This document shows positions 58,474 to 64,000 of a stretch of DNA of 64,000 nt, piece by piece. Origin of the DNA: Yersinia vastinensis (GTDB taxonomy: Bacteria > Pseudomonadota > Gammaproteobacteria > Enterobacterales > Enterobacteriaceae); contig NZ_CACVAF010000002.1 in NCBI RefSeq assembly GCF_902726565.1, positions 62,001 through 126,000 on the forward strand, read 5' to 3'. The translations under genes were made by a program, and so were the position numbers. How positions within the stretch are numbered: position 1 is the stretch's first letter; every line of letters starts with the position of its first letter. The notes under the pieces are model-generated. The model saw only the letters and a list, made by a program, of their open reading frames with translations. It was not told the origin of the DNA and did no database searches.

Positions 58474-59439
58474 TCACACGACCGTCATCTGACCGGCATA
58501 AAGAATGAAAAATCGTAATATAAAGACCCCGAACAAACTCAGGCCAGAAACGGCGAGTAAGAATGAAACCCGATGTCGTACGTTATGGCTGCAATAGCGG
58601 TTTAACGCCATTGGCAGCACCATGCCGCAACCTATCACCCCAAACCAGAACATCAATGCCCAGAAACCGCCACCGAGTGCCACCGTCACAGCCACTTCTT
58701 TTTGACCGCCACCGAACCAAAGCCCCGTGAAGAATGCCAGCAACAGAAACAGCTCCAGCCAGACCACCGGTTTCTCCAACCGATGCACAAAAGCCAAGGC
58801 TGGGCTGTGGGGAGGCTCTTTGAAAAAAGTGACCGAGCACAGCACCATTGCGGCGATACCAGAAGAGACACCCGAGAATAGAAATAACACCGGCAAGACC
58901 GGATTATTCAGTAATGGATAGCTCTTCAATGCGGATAGCAGAAAACCGGTATAAGCACCCAGCGCTACGGCCAGAAACATCATCACCGGTTCGAGTTTGC
59001 GTTCAATCGGGGCCAACCGGTGAAGCAACGTACCGACCCACACTAATTTTCGATAAGGCTGTAGTAAAGCCGTTAACCAATGACGAAATATCACCGCCAG
59101 CCAGACCAAAAGCACCACCATATAAAGCTGAAACAGCATGACCCCCAGCGACATCACTGAACTGGTGCTGTAGAAAAACATCAGTTTCCAGAACGTCCAA
59201 GGTCGAGTGAGGTGCAGAATCAAGATAAATAGGCCCAAGATAACCGCCAGTGGCGCGATAATCGCCGTGGACTTAAGCAGCCCGCTCTGTGGAGCATCGT
59301 CCCCCAATACACGCTGCTTAACCAGCAGGCTTACCACAACCATGCCAGCAGAAACGCCTATCAAAAACAGATAGATGGCGATCGGCCAATCCCAGACGAG
59401 TGAGTCAAAATGAAATGGCGTATTCAGTTCAGGATTCAT
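58474..59439 (-). CDS. nrfD: Nitrite reductase membrane subunit NrfD
   Basis: 321 residues (E. coli 318). Integral membrane quinol oxidase subunit with about eight hydrophobic segments, beginning FDSLVWDWPIAIYLFLIGVS. It passes electrons from menaquinol to NrfC. The start overlaps the nrfC stop by 4 bases. Confidence 0.94.
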   Translation of the reverse strand: MNPELNTPFHFDSLVWDWPIAIYLFLIGVSAGMVVVSLLVKQRVLGDDAPQSGLLKSTAIIAPLAVILGLFILILHLTRPWTFWKLMFFYSTSSVMSLGVMLFQLYMVVLLVWLAVIFRHWLTALLQPYRKLVWVGTLLHRLAPIERKLEPVMMFLAVALGAYTGFLLSALKSYPLLNNPVLPVLFLFSGVSSGIAAMVLCSVTFFKEPPHSPALAFVHRLEKPVVWLELFLLLAFFTGLWFGGGQKEVAVTVALGGGFWALMFWFGVIGCGMVLPMALNRYCSHNVRHRVSFLLAVSGLSLFGVFILRFFILYAGQMTVV

Positions 59440-60107
59440 CCGGTTATCTCCCCGTACTGGAAAGGAACTCGATATAGCTTCGGTTGTGTTCCCAGATGTA
59501 GCTTGGCGCGATAGACGGTGCGTTGATGTAACAGCTTCACCAACTCACTGTTAGGGTCATCCAGATTGCCAAAAATCAGTGCTTTGGTTGGGCACGACAG
59601 CACGCAAGCCGGTTGCTTGCCTTGCTTGAGATTGGTTTTCCGGCAAAAATCACATTTGTCGGCGGTCTTCGTCACTGGATGGATAAAACGCACCCGATAC
59701 GGGCAAGCCGCAATACAGTACTGGCACCCGACACAAAGATCAGGATCAACATCGACAATCCCGGTCTCCTTGTCACGGTATGATGCACCTGTTGGGCACA
59801 CGTCCACGCACGGTGCTTTATCACAATGTTGGCAAGAGTGGCGATAGAATTGATATTTCACCGCCGGAAACTCGCCAATGGGTTGGCTGCGAATAATGCT
59901 TAAGCGCGAGACTCCGTCCGGCACATGATTAACTTCACGGCAGGCATCCATACATGCCGTGCAACCAATACAGAGGGTTTCGTCATGCAACATGCCGTAG
60001 CGGACGCCATCAAGAGTGCCACTGACAGCCAGCGAACGCCGGGATGAACCCGTCATGAAAATCAGCGCCCCCATACCAACGATAAAATGACGACGATTCG
60101 TATTCAT
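59436..60107 (-). CDS. nrfC: Nitrite reductase iron-sulfur subunit NrfC
   Basis: 223 residues from [18 protein letters not shown], which carries a Tat motif (NRRHFIVG); the start overlaps the nrfB stop by 4 bases. Four [4Fe-4S] motifs: [37 protein letters not shown] and [21 protein letters not shown]. Closely matches E. coli NrfC. Periplasmic electron carrier between NrfD and NrfB. Confidence 0.95.
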   Translation of the reverse strand: MNTNRRHFIVGMGALIFMTGSSRRSLAVSGTLDGVRYGMLHDETLCIGCTACMDACREVNHVPDGVSRLSIIRSQPIGEFPAVKYQFYRHSCQHCDKAPCVDVCPTGASYRDKETGIVDVDPDLCVGCQYCIAACPYRVRFIHPVTKTADKCDFCRKTNLKQGKQPACVLSCPTKALIFGNLDDPNSELVKLLHQRTVYRAKLHLGTQPKLYRVPFQYGEITG

Positions 60108-60670
60108 GGCGCGTCCTTCGGTATCAACTCCTGCTGGCGGCGGTGACAATCCACACAGATTTTGACCCGCCCTTTATCATCCAAACCATGCATTGGATCG
60201 GTTTTCGGGTGCAACTGATGACAACTGACACAGGAAAGCTTCAGCATATGCACATCATGTGGCCAGAAAGCTTCACGCAATTTCTCAGGTTGGTGACAAC
60301 TCATACAAACACTGTTTTGTTGCGATACGCTGTACATTGCCTTATCCGCATTCAACATATCGCTGTTAAAGCGCATCACATCTTTGACGCCATTACGGTG
60401 CAAAATCGATGCTTTACCATGGCAGTTAGTACAGGTAACCGCTAATTGTGTGTTCGGATTTATGGCGCTGGCATGCTTGCCGTGCAGCTCATCTTTTTGC
60501 TCTTTATGGCATTGGACGCAAGCAGCATCCGGATTACGCTGCGGCTCAACAACATGACGCGAGTCGGTTGCTTTCAGCGTATCAGCCTGTGTTGTGGCAA
60601 GTGCCGGCAACTGATACAAGGCCAACACTGTCAGCAACACTGCGTGACAGAATGAACGTAAAACGCGCAT
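60104..60670 (-). CDS. nrfB: Pentahaem cytochrome NrfB
   Basis: 188 residues from [20 protein letters not shown] (signal peptide ending ALA). Five CxxCH haem sites: CVQCH, CTNCH, CMSCH, CVSCH and CVDCH. It donates electrons to NrfA in the periplasm. It lies 90 bases after nrfA. An ATG ten codons earlier is possible. Confidence 0.94.
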   Translation of the reverse strand: MRVLRSFCHAVLLTVLALYQLPALATTQADTLKATDSRHVVEPQRNPDAACVQCHKEQKDELHGKHASAINPNTQLAVTCTNCHGKASILHRNGVKDVMRFNSDMLNADKAMYSVSQQNSVCMSCHQPEKLREAFWPHDVHMLKLSCVSCHQLHPKTDPMHGLDDKGRVKICVDCHRRQQELIPKDAP

Positions 60671-60760
60671 AGTTATTCCACCTTTGCTATGGCCCCACAC
60701 TGGAGCCAGTTTGTCCCTGGAATAGCTCCGGCTGGCGTTCTCGCCACACCGGAACGCCTC

Positions 60761-62179
60761 TTACTGGCTCAAACGGCCCGCTTTTTTGGCTTGCTCATCC
60801 CAAGCAGGCACCACTTTTTGCAGAAACTCCTGCTTCTCACTGTTCAACTTGTCCATATCCATCCCCAAGGCTTTTTGCGCATTGAGTTTGGTGGAAATGT
60901 CTGGCAGTGGAATTTCGTGGCTAATCCCTTTGGTGGCAAGTAAACGTGCTAGCTTGGTGCGGGCATCGGCCGCTTTATTCAACGCCCCGCCGAGCACCCT
61001 CAGGCCAACATCTGGTGCATGCATATGGATGCCGTGAGAGGCGATGGCATAATCCCAACGCCATTGCGCGTGACGAATATCTTGCATAATCGGCTGCATT
61101 TCCTGCTCAGTCGCCCCAGCATCCCAAGCCGCTTTCGCTTCGTAATGCGCATGAACCAACTGCTTCTCAACATTCAGTTTCAGCTCCTGAATGCTGGCTT
61201 TACGTTCGGCCACAATATCCTGCAAGGTTTTTTTGTCTTGGGTATGGCAGTTAACACAAGTGGTCTCGAAGCTATCAAATGGATTGCGGATTTGATGGTC
61301 GGTATACATTTTGCCTGCTGCGTTTTGGATTTTCGGCATGTGACAATCGATGCAAGTAACATTATTTTTACCGTGGATACCCGCACGTCAAGTTTCATAC
61401 TCTGGATGCTGGGCTTTTAACATCGGTGTTTTCGAGAGTGGATGAATCCAATCGGAGAACGCAATTTCATCGTAATATTTCTCCATGGACTCCACATCGG
61501 TGCCTTTATCCCATGGGAATTTCACTGCTTTATCTTTACCGGCAAAGTGATATTCAACATGGCACTGGCTACAGACCATGGATTGCTGGTCTAAACGGCT
61601 GGCATGCTCAAACGGTTTATTGATAGATTGCAGGGCGCGCTCGGTATAAGGGCGTGATAACACCAATGCCGGTTTCCCCGCAGCAAAATCAGCCGACGCG
61701 GTATCATGACAATCAGCACAACCGAGTTGGTTGACCACTTCCGGCCCCCCTCTAGCCCACGTCCCTTTAAAATACCCGTCCTCGCCTTGTTCATTGATCA
61801 AGCGTGCAACATCTGGGCTTTTACAGCTCCAACATGCCATGGGTAATGGGCCATCTTCTGCAGTTTTTGGCGCAGCGGTTCGCAAGGTTTCGCGCACATC
61901 GGTGACGGCAAAAGCATGCCCACGAGGTTTGTTATAGTCTTTCGCGAAAGGATAACCCGCCCATAGAATGACCAGATTGGGATCTTCCGCCAAAGCATCT
62001 TCTCGTGGTCCACTCTCTTTGGTTTTCAGCCAAGAGGTGAATTGATCCACATGTTGCTCGGCGAATTTATCATTACGGGCCTCAATCGGCGGCGTTGGCG
62101 CAGCCGACAAAGTCCATACCCCGCCCAGAACGAAAAAAGCCAATATCCCTACCGACATCTGCCTTATAAATTTGCTCAC
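60761..62179 (-). pseudogene. nrfA: Cytochrome c552 nitrite reductase NrfA, interrupted by in-frame TGA
   Basis: Six-electron reduction of nitrite to ammonia in the periplasm. The likely start is GTG at 62179, with TGGAGT 8 bases upstream and a signal peptide [22 protein letters not shown] at 62206 is an alternative. The first part has the active-site lysine haem motif ACWSCKSPD, then LGCADCH and VCSQCH, and ends HPEYET followed by TGA (61388-61390, codon 264). The frame continues without shift as [19 protein letters not shown] and the conserved end ([20 protein letters not shown]). E. coli NrfA has Trp at the stop ([16 protein letters not shown]), so TGG to TGA is the simplest cause. Full family length (about 472) is otherwise intact. 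Without readthrough the product lacks two of five haem sites. Confidence 0.88.
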
Positions 62180-62372
62180 AATATGTACTCCAGTGTATTT
62201 TTCCATACCGGACGCTACCAATGTCCGCACCAGACAGTTATTTTTATATTTTTAGACCCGCAATAGGATGAAACGCATTCGGTCAATAGACCCCCATGAC
62301 GGATATCACCCTGTGGGGTTGTGGAGATAGTAAGGGGGATTTTCTGCAAATTATTTGTAGTAATGAGAATGC

Positions 62373-62386
62373 TTGTTTTAGATCAA
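62373..62386 (-). promoter_or_regulatory. Candidate FNR site upstream of nrfA
   Basis: TTGTTTTAGATCAA, nine of ten key bases of the FNR consensus TTGAT-N4-ATCAA. A second half site TTGAT with poor partner lies at 62437-62450. Which of them acts at the promoter is not clear. Confidence 0.55.
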
Positions 62387-62472
62387 ACAATTATTGTGTG
62401 GGTATTCGCTTTTATGAACTAGCTCAAAAAAAACTCACTCCATCGATCAAATATTTCATAAAATCAACAATA

Positions 62473-62488
62473 TACCTCTTTAGAGGTA
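62473..62488. promoter_or_regulatory. NarP/NarL 7-2-7 site upstream of nrfA
   Basis: TACCTCT-TT-AGAGGTA, two perfect TACYYMT heptamers inverted with a 2-base gap, the arrangement needed for NarP. In E. coli nrfA is activated by NarP or NarL at low nitrate and nitrite. The 414-base gap 62180-62593 otherwise has no gene. Confidence 0.75.
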
Positions 62489-62531
62489 GGTGATGACAAT
62501 ACTGTCTGATGGGGTCGCCCAACCCTAAAAA

Positions 62532-62570
62532 AAATATCTCCCTTAACGGATATCGATAAGGGAGATATTT
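62532..62570 (-). terminator. Intrinsic terminator of the SGNH hydrolase gene
   Basis: Perfect 14-bp stem AAATATCTCCCTTA / TAAGGGAGATATTT with an 11-base loop. On the minus strand the T tract is eight long, ending the porin/hydrolase transcript before the nrf control region. Confidence 0.9.
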
Positions 62571-62593
62571 CAAGAGGGTGTGGCGGGAAAAAC

Positions 62594-63367
62594 TTATTTT
62601 CCTTGTTGGCGGAATTGCGTCACGGTATCCCAAGCAACCTGTTGTAAAGCACGAGCGGTCTGTTCTGTCATGTCGCTGTCTACCGGCAGCGCGCCCCCCA
62701 CTGGAGATTGATCATAAATGGTGGCAAACAGCACACTGGCAGCCAGATAAGTGCCCGCCAAAGAGGGGTGATTACCATCACTGTGGTACAAATCTATCTC
62801 TGGATGAAGTTCGATTGCACGGCTAAACGCTAAACCGATTGGAGCAACGTAACCTCCTGTTTTACTGGCAATATCAATATAGGCTTTCGCCAACTTGTCC
62901 GTTTGCTCCTTTTTATCCTTATTGGCCCATGTCATGAAATAGACAACTTTAGATCCGGCTTGATGGGCGGTATCCGCCATTGTTTGGGCTGAATCAGTAA
63001 AATACTGGCGTGACTCGGCTTTGGCTGAAATAGGCTCCATAGAGTTACCCTGTAGAATAACCACATCCCATTTGCGAAGAGAATTCTGGAAATTCAGGTT
63101 AGGAACATGCCACCCTAATTGCCCACTGGAAATGGTAATTCCTCGGAACATATAGTCTTTCGCTTGATCAGGCAGTAATGAACGGCTTAAATCACGCAAC
63201 CGGGTATTCACATGGTTGTTGTAATGCATGTATGAATTACCGTAGAGCGCGAATGTTTTTCTTTCTCCGTCCATTTTAGCTTGAGGCTGTGGCGCAATAA
63301 GCGTATCAGCCTGAGCACTGGCCATCGTGATTAATCCACATGCCAGCAACAACATTATTTTCTTCAT
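62594..63367 (-). CDS. Secreted SGNH-type hydrolase
   Basis: 257 residues with a signal peptide (MKKIMLLLACGLITMASAQA). SGNH-fold pattern: nucleophile-type block FALYGNSYMHYNNH (about 40), Gly in SSGQLGWHVPN, Asn in VVILQGNSMEP (about 107), and the C-terminal Asp-His pair in YHSDGNHPSLAGTYLA (about 195-210). This suggests a periplasmic esterase or deacetylase, perhaps acting on sugars. It follows the porin gene by about 11 bases, so the two are probably one operon. Substrate unknown. Confidence 0.75.
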   Translation of the reverse strand: MKKIMLLLACGLITMASAQADTLIAPQPQAKMDGERKTFALYGNSYMHYNNHVNTRLRDLSRSLLPDQAKDYMFRGITISSGQLGWHVPNLNFQNSLRKWDVVILQGNSMEPISAKAESRQYFTDSAQTMADTAHQAGSKVVYFMTWANKDKKEQTDKLAKAYIDIASKTGGYVAPIGLAFSRAIELHPEIDLYHSDGNHPSLAGTYLAASVLFATIYDQSPVGGALPVDSDMTEQTARALQQVAWDTVTQFRQQGK

Positions 63368-63378
63368 TATTTTTATCC

Positions 63379-64000
63379 TCAGAAGTCGTAGCGTAACCCA
63401 AGAATAACGGCGTCATCGTTAATTTTGAGGTTGTTATTGGCCAGTACTCTGTCATAGGTCAGCGATAGATAAGCATTTTTAGCCACGGTTAACTGTGCTT
63501 CTGCTCTCCAGCCCTCTTTTTCGTAAATATCTTTGCCGTCTTCATCCAAGAAGCTATATCCCCCCAGAATTTTAATATGTTTAAACTGATATGAGGCCAC
63601 TGAATCAAAACTGAAATAATCGTTGTCTGGCTTGTCATCACGTTCGATGGAGAGCTTACCAGCCGTTATCGCTAAAGACATGGCATCGTAATCAAGCTGT
63701 AATCCGCCCATTATTTGTTGATGTTTCTTACGGCCATCGGTGGTTTTTTTCTGCGGGTTTTCTTTACGTGTAAACTCACTGACAGCGACGGCTGGTGTTA
63801 TTTTTAGATCACCCACCTTAATCATTTTGCGATAACTAATCATCATGCCGTTATCAAGCCCTTCATTGTCGCTGTTACCGTTACCTGCGACGTAGGCGGC
63901 CTGAATTTGGTGCCCGTCAAATTGACCATTCCACTGAAGAGTGGCGTCCTGACGGTTATATTGGAATGAAGTATCAATTGTGCTAATACCGTAGTTATAA
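63379..64000 (-). CDS. Outer-membrane beta-barrel porin, C-terminal part (cut by window end)
   Basis: At least 206 residues; the frame is open to the window end, so the N-terminus and signal peptide lie outside. Alternating hydrophobic and polar strands (KITPAVAVSEFTRK, AEAQLTVAKNAYLSLTYD) and the terminal AVILGLRYDF with Phe at the end are hallmarks of an outer-membrane barrel. The short strands and charged loops resemble the oligosaccharide porins of the KdgM/NanC type, but this is not certain. Together with the SGNH hydrolase it may handle an acetylated sugar. Confidence 0.7.
   Translation of the reverse strand, partial: YNYGISTIDTSFQYNRQDATLQWNGQFDGHQIQAAYVAGNGNSDNEGLDNGMMISYRKMIKVGDLKITPAVAVSEFTRKENPQKKTTDGRKKHQQIMGGLQLDYDAMSLAITAGKLSIERDDKPDNDYFSFDSVASYQFKHIKILGGYSFLDEDGKDIYEKEGWRAEAQLTVAKNAYLSLTYDRVLANNNLKINDDAVILGLRYDF

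Noticed and set aside
61388-61390. Reading the nrfA TGA as selenocysteine
   Set aside because: The family residue here is Trp, not Cys, and NrfA is not a known selenoprotein. A nonsense change is simpler.

Overview
The window is chromosomal DNA of a Yersinia, most likely the Y. enterocolitica group. Backbone gene order and protein sequences are enterobacterial: ptsG-ycfH-holB-tmk-mltG-pabC, the fab/plsX/rpmF cluster, rluC/rne, pyrC-dinI-bssS-solA, lpxL, mdtG and opgGH/opgC. The acyl-homoserine lactone pair at 52.8-54.2 kb matches YenI/YenR as I remember them, and ttr and nrf loci are also present. I recognised families from memory; no database search was run. No tRNA, rRNA, CRISPR array or complete insertion sequence was seen.

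Layout. 0-2.2 kb: 3' end of a bacteriocin-type ABC exporter overlapping a secreted protein with two retropepsin-like halves. 2.3-14.7 kb: a long minus-strand block with ptsG (recognisable CRP and Mlc operators), ycfH, holB, tmk, mltG, pabC, then the fatty-acid cluster fabF-acpP-fabG-fabD-fabH-plsX-rpmF-yceD. 14.8-20.4 kb: yceF (maf), rluC, and rne behind a long leader. 20.4-29.3 kb: a small monooxygenase, pyrC, SOS-controlled dinI, bssS, solA, an orphan LuxR-type regulator, the tiny membrane gene yceO, tqsA, trhO and a DMT transporter. 29.4-36.8 kb: tetrathionate respiration, with ttrA-ttrC-ttrB divergent from the sensor/regulator pair ttrS-ttrR. 37-52.6 kb: lpxL, a DoxX protein, mdtG, a peptide transporter, a VOC protein, yceK, opgH-opgG divergent from opgC, a small unknown gene, a CvrA/NhaP2-type antiporter, a PhnB-like protein and another DMT exporter. 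52.8-54.2 kb: yenI and yenR, convergent and overlapping. 54.2-54.9 kb: a gene-poor gap with a possible gene remnant and a candidate small RNA. 54.9-62.2 kb: the periplasmic nitrite-ammonification operon nrfA-B-C-D-E-dsbE-F-G. 62.6-64 kb: a secreted SGNH hydrolase and a truncated outer-membrane porin.

How the parts work together. Two anaerobic respiratory systems dominate the accessory content. Tetrathionate reductase looks intact together with its two-component system. The nrf operon has a complete set of downstream genes, but the catalytic subunit gene nrfA carries one in-frame TGA where the family has tryptophan. If real, this should abolish full-length NrfA while the rest of the operon remains undamaged, so the lesion looks recent or needs sequence confirmation. 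Quorum sensing is represented by AHL synthase and receptor plus a TqsA-type autoinducer-2 exporter.

Points most worth a second look: the nrfA stop codon; the exporter/retropepsin cassette at the left edge; the candidate small RNA at about 54.84-54.90 kb; a possible 59-residue membrane protein convergent with and overlapping a transporter gene at 29.15-29.33 kb; and the pseudo-receiver LuxR-type regulator at 24.5 kb.
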